Of a DNA stretch of 8,123 nucleotides, positions 1 to 7,223 are shown one piece after another. The position numbers and the translations under genes were made by a program. The notes under the pieces are model-generated. The model had not been told where the DNA came from. It ran no database searches and saw only the letters and a program-made list of their open reading frames with translations. The stretch covers positions 23,700 to 31,822 of the forward strand of contig DKOD01000161.1 in NCBI GenBank assembly GCA_002469865.1. The letters run 5' to 3'. Source of the DNA: Alphaproteobacteria bacterium UBA7371 (GTDB lineage: Bacteria > Pseudomonadota > Alphaproteobacteria > UBA8317). Each line of letters opens with the position of its first letter. The first letter of the stretch is position 1.

Positions 1-1107
1 ATATACACCCAAGACCTAAGGTCTGATCGGCCACGCGAACTTACCGGTCATGTTGCCCCACTGGTCACAGCATCCAAAAATTTTGCGCTTGATGCTGCGG
101 ACATTAGGGCATTGGTCTGGGGTTCGGCACTTCATGTCCAAAGATCAAACGGCACCGACACCACAAGATTTTCCACCGACATAGAAGCAAGCAAATCCAT
201 GACATTGCCTTTGGGGCAATTGGTGTCCGTCACCGGTACATTATCCGGCGATGCCTATTTTGTTCACGAAGGCTACAAAAAAGACCTGAACGAAACCAAT
301 TACAAAAATTGCCGGAACAGCAATGATCGTGGTTCAAGCTGTTACACCCAATCGGATGAAATTGATCGGTTTTTCCCAACCCTGACAGGAACCTGGAAAT
401 GGCCCTTCATTGGCACCATGGGCAATGTCAGCAACATTATCACCCCAGTGGTTGAGGCGCGTTTAAGACCCAGAAATTTTCAAGATGCCGACCAACCAAA
501 TGAAGATTCTGAAACCAGCAAATCCGTCTATGACACGTCCATCACTGAGCAAAATCGTCTTCGCCGTGACAGCCCAGCAAAGGGCTACACCTGGCAATAT
601 GGCATAGATTACAGCCTGGATGTTCCCGATGCAGGCACCCTAAGCGGCACCTTCAGGCAAACCCGGCAACCAGATAAAGGCAACTTTGTCGGCTCTGCGC
701 GCATGGACCTTGATCTGGGGCTGTTTGCTGAGCACAAATTTGTGATTGATCATCAAGAGATGGAATATTCATCTTTCCTTATACGCACGGGAATCAACAA
801 TTCTGGGGTTCGGCTTGGTGCAAGCCTTGACGTCAAAAATTACCAAGAAAGCAATGAAACCAGTGAAATGGTGTTATCTGGTGGCATCGACCTAACGAAC
901 AATATTTCTTTTGATGCCAATTTGCGGCGCGATATGACCAATTACGAGAACCGGGAAGCCAATTATTTCATGAAAATCCAAAATGAGTGTCTGCAACTTA
1001 ATTTGTCAGCTAAGCGAGAATATACAGAGGACCGCGATGTAAAAGAAGAAACAACATTCTTCGTGCAACTCATTTTGAAAGGCCTTGGTGATGATGTTCA
1101 GTTGTAA
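1..1107 (+). CDS. lptD: LPS-assembly outer-membrane protein LptD, C-terminal part (5' end outside window)
   Basis: The reading frame is open from base 1 and ends at TAA 1105-1107, giving 368 residues with no start in the window. LptD forms the outer-membrane beta-barrel that, with the lipoprotein LptE, inserts lipopolysaccharide into the outer leaflet. Support comes from alternating amphipathic strands typical of a barrel, a PNEDS motif after a VVEARLRP-type strand (about residues 152-170), and the family-like ending with NEC (Cys330), REYTEDRDVK and a last strand finishing ILKGLG. That late Cys matches the position where LptD cysteines usually pair with N-terminal ones, which lie outside this window. 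Two further cysteines (104 and 114) sit in a polar segment between strands, probably a loop. The downstream surA, whose product folds LptD, overlaps this gene. The family call is by motif and context; sequence conservation is modest, as is normal for this protein. Confidence 0.9.
   Translation: MYTQDLRSDRPRELTGHVAPLVTASKNFALDAADIRALVWGSALHVQRSNGTDTTRFSTDIEASKSMTLPLGQLVSVTGTLSGDAYFVHEGYKKDLNETNYKNCRNSNDRGSSCYTQSDEIDRFFPTLTGTWKWPFIGTMGNVSNIITPVVEARLRPRNFQDADQPNEDSETSKSVYDTSITEQNRLRRDSPAKGYTWQYGIDYSLDVPDAGTLSGTFRQTRQPDKGNFVGSARMDLDLGLFAEHKFVIDHQEMEYSSFLIRTGINNSGVRLGASLDVKNYQESNETSEMVLSGGIDLTNNISFDANLRRDMTNYENREANYFMKIQNECLQLNLSAKREYTEDRDVKEETTFFVQLILKGLGDDVQL
1078..1082 (+). promoter_or_regulatory. 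surA ribosome binding site (AAAGG)
   Basis: AAAGG lies inside the end of lptD, 8 nt before ATG 1091 and 11 nt before ATG 1094. It favours ATG 1091 over the upstream in-frame TTG 1085 and GTG 1088, which would be too close to it. Confidence 0.5.
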
Positions 1108-2320
1108 AAATATTTGCGCATTATTGGGCATTCTTTTGGGGCTTTCTGGTCACGCTTACGCCAATGACCTTGGCATTGTTGCTGTGGTTAATGATGAGGC
1201 CATTTCCAATGTCGATCTTAACCAGCGTTCAAAACTTCTGCAGCTTGGTGCAGGACCCAACCCATCTCAGGAAATTCTCAATACCATTAGACGCTCTGCC
1301 CTCGATGCGCTGATCAACGAAGCGCTGATAAGGCAAGAATTGCAAAGACTTAACCTGAAGGTCGATGAGAAGAATATTGAAAACAGCCTGAGGGGGCTGG
1401 AGGAACGCAACAATATTCCATCTGGAAAGATTGCCGACGCACTGGCGTCTCAAGGCGTCAATATCGCTTCGCTAAAGGCCCAAATCGCTGGTGAATTGGG
1501 CATGGTCGCCATTGCCAGAAGATTATTCGCCAGAGACATCAGCGTGTCGCAAACCGATATTGCTGGGGAATTATCTGCCAGAATTCGGGCCCGCGAAAGT
1601 GATTTGGTGGCGCTTCGTGAATTGGTTCTTGATGCTGATGACAGCAGAAAACGCCAACAAGCCATTGGTCTTGCACGAAATATCATCGGCGCCCTTAAGG
1701 CTCAAAATGCGCCATTTGCTGCCGCAGCCAGCAGGTTTTCCACCTCATTATCCGCAAGAAATGGTGGCAATTTGGGTCTTGTTGATCTTTCCACCTACCC
1801 TACAGAACTTGCCGGGCCTATTGCAGAGGCCACGCCCGGTCAAATTGTGGGGCCGCTTTATTTTGATAACAAAGTTTACCTTTATCAGGTATCCCAACGT
1901 GGTCGCGATCCCTTGCTGGAAGCCTTGGGCAAAGTGGGCATAACCTATGCCCGCCTTACTTCCAAAACAGCCTCAGACATCACTGATTATGTGGCCAACA
2001 ACACCCCAGATGCCATTTGTAGCGGCAAGGTAACTGGGGATCAGAACCTAAGACTAGACATCGAAGAAACGTCTCTTTCAGCCCTTCCCCCCAGACAACA
2101 ATCTATTATTGCAGCCACACCCGAAGGCAGTGTGACGAGATTGCTAAGTGAGAACAATCTTCATGCGGTGTATGTATTGTGCGCGCGGCGCGATAGCGAA
2201 GAAGCCGATGAAGCGATCACGCGTTTTGGGCAATCCATTGCGGATAATCGCATCCGGACCAAAGCAGAGCGTCATCGCCTTGATCTGAAACGCACAGCTA
2301 GGATTGACTTGCGTGGCTGA
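1091..2320 (+). CDS. surA: Periplasmic chaperone / peptidyl-prolyl isomerase SurA
   Basis: This encodes a 409-residue periplasmic chaperone that escorts unfolded outer-membrane proteins, LptD among them, to the barrel assembly machinery. The start is set at ATG 1091 by the AAAGG site; in-frame TTG 1085 and ATG 1094 are alternatives. Residues 1-24 form a Sec signal peptide (hydrophobic ALLGILLGL, cleavage likely after AYA at 24). Residues 25-165 are the helical SurA N-domain, beginning with IVAVVNDEAIS. Residues 170-270 are a parvulin PPIase domain with FAAAASRFS, SLSARNGGNLG and a late GPLYF strand. Residues 282-366 look like a second, degenerate parvulin-like domain carrying Cys310 and Cys364, which could form a disulfide in the periplasm. 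The C-terminal helix ends LKRTARIDLRG, which I recall as typical of alphaproteobacterial SurA. The gene overlaps lptD by 17 nt and pdxA by 8 nt, so it is very likely co-translated with both. Confidence 0.93.
   Translation: MMFSCKNICALLGILLGLSGHAYANDLGIVAVVNDEAISNVDLNQRSKLLQLGAGPNPSQEILNTIRRSALDALINEALIRQELQRLNLKVDEKNIENSLRGLEERNNIPSGKIADALASQGVNIASLKAQIAGELGMVAIARRLFARDISVSQTDIAGELSARIRARESDLVALRELVLDADDSRKRQQAIGLARNIIGALKAQNAPFAAAASRFSTSLSARNGGNLGLVDLSTYPTELAGPIAEATPGQIVGPLYFDNKVYLYQVSQRGRDPLLEALGKVGITYARLTSKTASDITDYVANNTPDAICSGKVTGDQNLRLDIEETSLSALPPRQQSIIAATPEGSVTRLLSENNLHAVYVLCARRDSEEADEAITRFGQSIADNRIRTKAERHRLDLKRTARIDLRG
2300..2303 (+). promoter_or_regulatory. pdxA ribosome binding site (AGGA)
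   Basis: AGGA lies within the 3' end of surA and is 9 nt upstream of GTG 2313. It touches the alternative TTG at 2304, leaving no spacer, so it decides for the GTG start. Confidence 0.5.
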
Positions 2321-3239
2321 TGGCCGGCTTTATGTGACATCAGGTGACATATCGGGCATTGGACCGGAAGTTGTTGCCAAAGCCATCCTTCAAATGCACC
2401 AGGATGAATTGGCCCGGATCACCATTATTGATGCGGGCCACTGCATCAAGCAATTGCTTGGTACTTGCGTTCAAATTGATTGGTACGGCCTCGGTCAGGA
2501 AGTCCCTTACCCGGCTCAGGACCCGAAGTTGGCAGCCCAACTTGCTTGGGATAGCCTTCTTCACGTTGCCCAGGCAGTGCAAAAAGAAAAATCAGGCGCC
2601 GTGGCGACTGGTCCCGTGCATAAGCACAGACTTAAACAAATTGGCTTTTCTTATCCTGGTCAAACCGAATTTTTTGCAGATATTTGGGGTGGGGTCCCCA
2701 TCATGATGCTGTCCGATGGACAATTGCATGTGGTGCCCGCCACCATTCACATGCCGCTCAAAGACGTGCCCAAAGCACTGAGCATCAAACAGCTCAAACA
2801 GATATTTCTTGGTACCGCCCAGGCAGCAAAGATGCATCTGGGTATTGCACGACCCCGCATCGCCATTTGTGGTCTCAACCCCCATGCCGGTGAACAGGGT
2901 CATTTTGGTGATGAAGAGCAAACCATGATCATCCCAGCCATCCAACAAGCGCAGGAATCGGATCAAGACAGTGGCTTTGATGGTCCTTTGGCCGCCGACA
3001 GCTTATTTCTACCCCATAGACGCGACGGATATGATGTTATCATTGGGATGTATCATGATCAGGTGCTGGCCCCCTTCAAGGCCGTTGCTTTTGAGCATGG
3101 TGTGAATGCAACCCTTGGGCTCACCTACCTCAGGACTGCACCTGATCATGGAACAGCTGATGACATTGCAGGCAAAGGTCTGGCTCAGCACGGCCCCATG
3201 CTTGCGGCCATGCGCATGGCCCTAAGGGCTCTGACATGA
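2313..3239 (+). CDS. pdxA: 4-hydroxythreonine-4-phosphate dehydrogenase PdxA
   Basis: This cytoplasmic enzyme oxidises 4-phosphohydroxy-L-threonine with NAD(P); the product feeds PdxJ in the DXP-dependent pyridoxal 5'-phosphate pathway. The GTG start at 2313 gives 308 residues; TTG 2304 is possible but has no ribosome site at the right distance. Family motifs appear in order: GDISGIGPEV (11-20), ATGPVHKHRL (98-107), YPGQTEF (114-120), TIHMPLKDVP (144-153), GLNPHAGEQGHFGDEE (187-202), GPLAADSLF (224-232), and MYHDQVLAPFK followed by GVNATLGL and DHGTADDIAGKG (246-289). His146, His191 and His248 line up with the three metal-binding histidines of the family. The protein is somewhat short (family about 325-340), but no motif is lost. 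It overlaps surA by 8 nt and rsmA by 4 nt (ATGA). Confidence 0.95.
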   Translation: MADGRLYVTSGDISGIGPEVVAKAILQMHQDELARITIIDAGHCIKQLLGTCVQIDWYGLGQEVPYPAQDPKLAAQLAWDSLLHVAQAVQKEKSGAVATGPVHKHRLKQIGFSYPGQTEFFADIWGGVPIMMLSDGQLHVVPATIHMPLKDVPKALSIKQLKQIFLGTAQAAKMHLGIARPRIAICGLNPHAGEQGHFGDEEQTMIIPAIQQAQESDQDSGFDGPLAADSLFLPHRRDGYDVIIGMYHDQVLAPFKAVAFEHGVNATLGLTYLRTAPDHGTADDIAGKGLAQHGPMLAAMRMALRALT

Positions 3240-4072
3240 ACGCGCTGGAAGAACTGCCACCCCTCAAGCATGTGATCGATAAAGCTGGCTTGCGCGCCAG
3301 CAAACGCTTTGGGCAAAACTTCTTGATGGACCTCAATTTAACGCGAAAAATAGCCCGAGCAGGTGGTCCTTTTGATGATTGCGATGTGTTGGAGGTTGGT
3401 CCAGGACCGGGCGGTTTAACACGGGCTTTGCTGTTGGAGGGTGCAACAAAGGTGCATGCCATCGAAATCGACGAACGATGCCTCAGCATTCTCGCCGACA
3501 TTCAACATGCAGATGATCGGCTTATCATTCATTCTGGTGACGCACTTCACATCAATATCAACAGCCAAAGACCCGTGCGTGTGGTGGCAAATTTGCCCTA
3601 TAATGTGGGCACCTTATTGCTCACCAACTGGCTCGAACATAAAGCGCCCGGCAACCCCACCCTTTCCTACACTTTAATGTTTCAAAAAGAAGTGGCAGAG
3701 CGGATAACAGCTCGGGTTGGAGATAGCGCATATGGTCGGCTGGCCGTGCTTACCCAACTCACCTGCAGCTGCAGGCAATTATTTGATGTGCCACCGGAAG
3801 CCTTCGTGCCTGCCCCGAAGGTAACATCAACCTTGGTGCGCCTTGAACCATTGGCCGAACCGGGTAGCGACGACCTTTCCATGGTGAGCCACATCACAAG
3901 GCTGGCCTTCGGGCAAAGACGCAAAATGTTGCGACGATCACTTTCAAGTTTGCACCCGAATTTATCAGAATTCTTGAACAAAATAGGTGTCAGGGAAGAA
4001 GATAGGGCTGAGCAGGTTCAGCCAGAACAATTTGCGCAACTGGCAAAATTGGTTAGGCAGAATCCTCGCTGA
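3236..4072 (+). CDS. rsmA: 16S rRNA (adenine-N6,N6)-dimethyltransferase RsmA (KsgA)
   Basis: This enzyme dimethylates the two adjacent adenosines in the 3'-terminal helix of 16S rRNA using S-adenosylmethionine, a late step in small-subunit maturation. Loss of this activity is classically linked to kasugamycin resistance. The 278 residues match the family length. Motifs: FGQNFLMD (25-32) at the N-terminus, SAM-binding EVGPGPGGLT (53-62), acidic EID (77-79) after the second strand, GD (101-102), catalytic NLPYN (119-123), MFQKEVAERI (148-157), and the C-terminal RLAFGQRRKMLRRSL (222-236). ATG 3236 overlaps the pdxA stop as ATGA and has TAAGGG at 3223-3228 with a 7-nt spacer. It is the last gene of the plus-strand unit, and its final 20 bp run under the 3' end of the convergent gmk. 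Confidence 0.97.
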   Translation: MNALEELPPLKHVIDKAGLRASKRFGQNFLMDLNLTRKIARAGGPFDDCDVLEVGPGPGGLTRALLLEGATKVHAIEIDERCLSILADIQHADDRLIIHSGDALHININSQRPVRVVANLPYNVGTLLLTNWLEHKAPGNPTLSYTLMFQKEVAERITARVGDSAYGRLAVLTQLTCSCRQLFDVPPEAFVPAPKVTSTLVRLEPLAEPGSDDLSMVSHITRLAFGQRRKMLRRSLSSLHPNLSEFLNKIGVREEDRAEQVQPEQFAQLAKLVRQNPR

Positions 4073-4703
4073 GACGACGCACAAAATCATTGAGCCCCAT
4101 GTAACGCTTTCTCCGGCTCCGTTCGGCATGAAGAATTGCCTGAACATCTCGAAACGCGCGGTCAAAGTCCTCATTAACCACCACGAACTCATATTCGGCC
4201 CAATGACTCATCTCTTCACGTGCCCGCGACATTCGGTAGGTAATGGTGTCTGCACTATCTTGGGCGCGCTTTTTCAAACGCTCCTCAAGATCCTTGATGC
4301 TCGGCGGCAGAATGAATACGCTTACCACGTCATCCCGCATCCGATCATGCAGCTGCTGAGCGCCCTGCCAATCTATGTCAAACAACACATCTCGACCTTG
4401 TTGCAAATGCTCTTCAACCGGCGCCAGTGGTGTGCCGTAAAGATTTCCAAAAACCTCCGCATGCTCAAGCAATGCACCATCTTTGATCATGTTTTGGAAG
4501 GCTTCCTGATCAACAAAAATATAATCTTTTCCCTCTTCTTCCGATGGCCGAGGGGTTCTGGTGGTGGCAGAGACCGACATGAAGAGATTATCCTCTTGCT
4601 CCAATAGCTTGCGGGCCAGGGTCGTTTTGCCAGCGCCAGATGGTGAAGAAAGAACAAAAAGCATGCCCCTACGCATGGGTATGTCTGTTGGAATATTGGC
4701 CAT
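4053..4703 (-). CDS. gmk: Guanylate kinase
   Basis: This enzyme transfers phosphate from ATP to GMP to make GDP, essential for GTP and dGTP supply. ATG 4703 gives 216 residues; GTG 4706, one codon earlier, is an equally workable start. Motifs: P-loop SPSGAGKTT (20-28), GMP-binding SVSATTRTPRP and GKDYIFVD (43-65), the LLEHAEVFGNLYGTP segment (78-92), DIDWQGA (109-115), the lid arginines of RLKKRAQDS (142-150), and RMSRAREEM (157-165). The start overlaps the mltG stop as TGATG, so translation is probably coupled. In many alphaproteobacteria yicC lies between mltG and gmk; here there is no space for it. The 3' end overlaps rsmA by 20 bp on the opposite strand. Confidence 0.97.
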   Translation of the reverse strand: MANIPTDIPMRRGMLFVLSSPSGAGKTTLARKLLEQEDNLFMSVSATTRTPRPSEEEGKDYIFVDQEAFQNMIKDGALLEHAEVFGNLYGTPLAPVEEHLQQGRDVLFDIDWQGAQQLHDRMRDDVVSVFILPPSIKDLEERLKKRAQDSADTITYRMSRAREEMSHWAEYEFVVVNEDFDRAFRDVQAILHAERSRRKRYMGLNDFVRRLSEDSA

Positions 4704-5677
4704 CACCGCCCCCGCATCTTGTTACGATAACGCCGAACATTTTCGTTATGTTCGCGTAAGCTGTCGGCAAACCAATGCCCCCCTTCACCATCAGCAACAA
4801 AATACAAAGCTTCTGTTTCTTGATATTGGGAGACAGCCGAAAGGGCGGCTTGGCCGGGGTTGCATAATGGTGTGGGGGTAAGGCCAAGCCTGGTGTAGGT
4901 GTTATAGGGATTATCACGCTCCAAATCCCGGCGGAGTATCTCCCGGCCCAGCTTGCTTCGTCCCTCGGTTAGGTGATAGATAATTGTCGGATCTGATTGT
5001 AATTTCATATTTTTTTTAATTCTGTTTACAAAAACTCCAGCAACCTTTGCTTGCTCAGTGGCACGTCCCGATTCTTTCTCAACAATGCTTGCAAGGATCA
5101 GCAATTCAACCTCAGATGCAAGGGGAAGATCTGGCTTTCTCTGGTTCCAGGCAACAGAAAGTTCTTGAGCTCTTTTGTCATGAAGGCGATTGATCAATTC
5201 CCGACGATCACGGCTGGCCGGGATATCATAGGTGTTTGGGCTAAGCATACCTTCAGGGGGCAATTTGCCAACTTCCCCCTTGAGGCGGCTATCAGCGGAT
5301 AACATTTCCGCAACTTCGATATTGGTGATGCATTCGGGAATGGTGATCCATTCTCTTACGTTGGAGCCTCGCGTGAGAAGGGTTAAAATTTCCCGCCGGG
5401 TGCTGTTGGCAGGTATTTTAAACTCTCCAGATTTGTAACGTCCATTGGTGGACAACAACATGCTGAGGACCTCAAACTCAAACGGCAAGAAATCAATGCC
5501 CGTTCTGGTCAGCAATCTCCCAATTTCACGTTCTGCGGTGCCTTTTTTGATCTCGATGGTCACAGGCTCCATTTGGGCAATTCCATCTACCCGCTGGTCA
5601 AGCAGCAAATACAGACCCAATGCCCCCACCACCAACAAGGTAAAAAGTGAGGCAATAATTGTTAGGATGGTGCGCAT
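4703..5677 (-). CDS. mltG: Endolytic murein transglycosylase MltG (YceG-like)
   Basis: This is a 324-residue inner-membrane enzyme with a periplasmic catalytic domain. It cleaves nascent peptidoglycan glycan strands and is thought to set strand length by terminating polymerisation. Residues 4-26 are one hydrophobic transmembrane segment after a short charged N-terminus. Residues about 38-104 resemble the LysM-like N-domain (VTIEIKKGTAEREIGRLL). The catalytic YceG domain follows, with EGMLSPNTYDIP (142-153), ILASIVEKESG (194-204) holding the catalytic glutamate (E200 by alignment to the ASIVEKE motif), VFVNRIKKNMKLQSDPT (215-231), and NTYTRLGLTPTPLCNPG (259-275). ATG 5677 shares one base with the fabF stop (TGATG), and no convincing ribosome site is visible, which suggests coupling to fabF. 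A run of eight A residues (minus strand, 5017-5010) falls in the RIKKNM codons. Confidence 0.96.
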   Translation of the reverse strand: MRTILTIIASLFTLLVVGALGLYLLLDQRVDGIAQMEPVTIEIKKGTAEREIGRLLTRTGIDFLPFEFEVLSMLLSTNGRYKSGEFKIPANSTRREILTLLTRGSNVREWITIPECITNIEVAEMLSADSRLKGEVGKLPPEGMLSPNTYDIPASRDRRELINRLHDKRAQELSVAWNQRKPDLPLASEVELLILASIVEKESGRATEQAKVAGVFVNRIKKNMKLQSDPTIIYHLTEGRSKLGREILRRDLERDNPYNTYTRLGLTPTPLCNPGQAALSAVSQYQETEALYFVADGEGGHWFADSLREHNENVRRYRNKMRGR

Positions 5678-6936
5678 CAGATCTTACGGAAGCAAAGACT
5701 CGCATTGGTTCCGCCAAAACCGAAAGAGTTGGACAAAACAACATCAATCTTACGTTCCTGGGGCTGATGGGGGACAAGATTGATGGGTGTATCCACCGAA
5801 GGATCATCCAAATTAATCGTGGCAGGAGCTATTTGGTCCCGAATGGCCAGAATAGAAAAGACCGCCTCAACGGCGCCGGCAGCACCAAGCAAATGACCAA
5901 CCGATGATTTGGTGGAAGACATGGTCAAATTTTTGGCATCTTCACCAAACAATCTCGCCACAGCGCCTAATTCAATTTCGTCCCCAAGCGGTGTGGAGGT
6001 TCCGTGGGCGTTCACATAATGAACATCGGACAATGAGACGTTGGCACGTGACAATGCAGCCTTCATGGATCGGAAACCACCATCCCCATCTGGAGCTGGT
6101 GCCGTGATATGATGGGCATCACCTGAGAGCCCATAGCCAACAAGCTCGCCATAGATTTTTGCGCCACGCTTTTTGGCATGCTCATATTCTTCCAAGACAA
6201 CAACACCACCGCCCTCACCCATCACAAAGCCGTCACGCTGCCTGTCATAAGGCCTGGAGGCACGGTGTGGTTCGTCATTAAACGATGTGCTTAATGCTTT
6301 GCATGCATTGAAGCCAACAATACCAAGGCGCGAAATGGCAGCTTCAGCACCACCGGCAATCATGACATCTGCATCACCAAGAGCAATCAATCTGCCGGCA
6401 TCACCAATTGCATGGGCCCCGGTTGAGCATGCGGTAACCACAGAATGGTTTGGGCCCTTAAATCCGTAGCGAATGGAGACTTGGCCAGATGCCAAATTAA
6501 TCAATGCCGAGGGGATAAAAAAGGGTGATACCTTGCGGGGACCATGTTCATGCATCAGCACGGCGGTATCAGCGATCGTTTGCAAACCACCAATTCCCGA
6601 ACCAATCATCACGCCCACACGTTCGCGTTCGTCATCTGTTTGGGGGTCAAGACCCGCGTCAGTCACAGCCTGGTCGGCGGCAGCAATTGCGTAGTTGATG
6701 AAATTATCGTTGCGGCGAAGATCCCTTGGCTCAAGATATTTTGAGGCAAGAAAGCCATCATCCTGCTCGTCAGATGATGGCACGTTGCAAGCAATACGGA
6801 CTGGAAGATCGGAAGCATCGAACGAACGAATAGTCCCAGCGCCGGACTCACCACGCAAAAGGCGGGTCCAGCTCTGTTCAACGCCGTCGGCCAAGGGCGT
6901 CACAAGCCCAAGGCCGGTTACGACGACACGGCGCAT
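5677..6936 (-). CDS. fabF: 3-oxoacyl-[acyl-carrier-protein] synthase II (FabF)
   Basis: This condensing enzyme elongates acyl-ACP with malonyl-ACP in type II fatty acid synthesis; FabF is the form associated with cis-vaccenate production. The 419 residues match family length. The Cys-His-His triad is intact: Cys170 in VVTACSTGAH, His311 in VNAHGTSTPLGD and His348 in SSVGHLLGAAG, with Lys343 in STKSS. GSGIGG (112-117), the glycine-rich GEGGGVVVLEE (240-250), and the C-terminal NSFGFGGTNAS (403-413) complete the thiolase fold. FabF rather than FabB is preferred because of length, motif detail and position directly after acpP. ATG 6936 starts 2 nt after the acpP TAA. The stop overlaps the mltG start. 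No missing residues or disruption are seen. Confidence 0.97.
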   Translation of the reverse strand: MRRVVVTGLGLVTPLADGVEQSWTRLLRGESGAGTIRSFDASDLPVRIACNVPSSDEQDDGFLASKYLEPRDLRRNDNFINYAIAAADQAVTDAGLDPQTDDERERVGVMIGSGIGGLQTIADTAVLMHEHGPRKVSPFFIPSALINLASGQVSIRYGFKGPNHSVVTACSTGAHAIGDAGRLIALGDADVMIAGGAEAAISRLGIVGFNACKALSTSFNDEPHRASRPYDRQRDGFVMGEGGGVVVLEEYEHAKKRGAKIYGELVGYGLSGDAHHITAPAPDGDGGFRSMKAALSRANVSLSDVHYVNAHGTSTPLGDEIELGAVARLFGEDAKNLTMSSTKSSVGHLLGAAGAVEAVFSILAIRDQIAPATINLDDPSVDTPINLVPHQPQERKIDVVLSNSFGFGGTNASLCFRKI

Positions 6937-6938
6937 AA

Positions 6939-7175
6939 TTATTTAGAATTCTCTTGAACAAACTTAATAGCGTCGCCAACGGTCTCAATGGATTCCGCCG
7001 CATCATCAGGGATCTCAACAGAGAATTCCTCTTCAAACGCCATGACAAGCTCAACAGTGTCGAGGCTATCAGCACCAAGATCATCGATGAAATTTGCACC
7101 CTCAGTCACTTTCTCAGCTTCAACGCCAAGATGCTCAACAACAATCTTCTTTACGCGATCTGCTACGTCACTCAT
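6939..7175 (-). CDS. acpP: Acyl carrier protein
   Basis: This is the small acidic carrier on which fatty acyl chains are built; its 4'-phosphopantetheine arm shuttles intermediates among FabD, FabG and FabF, all encoded here. It also supplies acyl groups for lipid A and phospholipids. There are 78 residues of the standard four-helix type: DRVKKIVVEHLGV (helix 1), then LGADSLDTVELVMAFEEEF (33-51) with Ser37 in the DSL motif as the prosthetic-group site, then EIPDDAAESIETVGDAIKFV. ATG 7175 is preceded by AGGAG at 7190-7186 with a 10-nt spacer. It is the only gene of the minus-strand unit with a sizeable upstream gap (118 bp), consistent with its own promoter and high expression. fabF follows after 2 nt. 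Confidence 0.98.
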   Translation of the reverse strand: MSDVADRVKKIVVEHLGVEAEKVTEGANFIDDLGADSLDTVELVMAFEEEFSVEIPDDAAESIETVGDAIKFVQENSK

Positions 7176-7199
7176 TGTTTGTTAACTCCTAAAGACAAC

Positions 7200-7223
7200 A
7201 AAAAAGGGATTATCCCAAAAAAA
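7200..7223 (-). promoter_or_regulatory. Candidate acpP promoter (extended -10), overlapping a short hairpin with flanking T-runs
   Basis: In the 118-bp gap between fabG and acpP (7176-7293), the minus strand reads T7, then GGGATAATCCC, then T6. GATAAT at 7214-7209 preceded by TGG (7217-7215) fits an extended -10 element; transcription would start near 7202 and leave a leader of about 27 nt carrying the AGGAG site. The -35 match is poor (TTAAGG at 7238-7233, spacer 18), which an extended -10 can tolerate. The same bases can be read as a GGGA/TCCC hairpin followed by T6, that is, a weak terminator, but a 4-bp stem is too short to be convincing. The remaining gap (7224-7293) holds only a weak AAGCA/TGCTT dyad (7249-7270) without a T-run. 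Confidence 0.35.

Noticed and set aside
1091..1165. SurA as a lipoprotein, because of early cysteines (Cys5, Cys9)
   Set aside because: Neither cysteine follows a lipobox after a hydrophobic core; the sequence fits a cleaved signal peptide ending AYA instead.
2304..2312. TTG 2304 as the pdxA start
   Set aside because: The only ribosome-like site, AGGA 2300-2303, abuts it without spacer, while GTG 2313 is correctly spaced.
4055..4100. A bidirectional terminator at the rsmA/gmk junction
   Set aside because: I looked for stem-loops on both strands around the shared ends and found only a 3-bp CTC/GAG pairing with no T-run.
3987..4607. A 206-codon plus-strand open frame opposite gmk
   Set aside because: It lies almost wholly antisense to a guanylate kinase with every motif intact, starts inside rsmA in another frame, and its translation shows no recognisable domain. 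It is a by-product of the gmk codon pattern.
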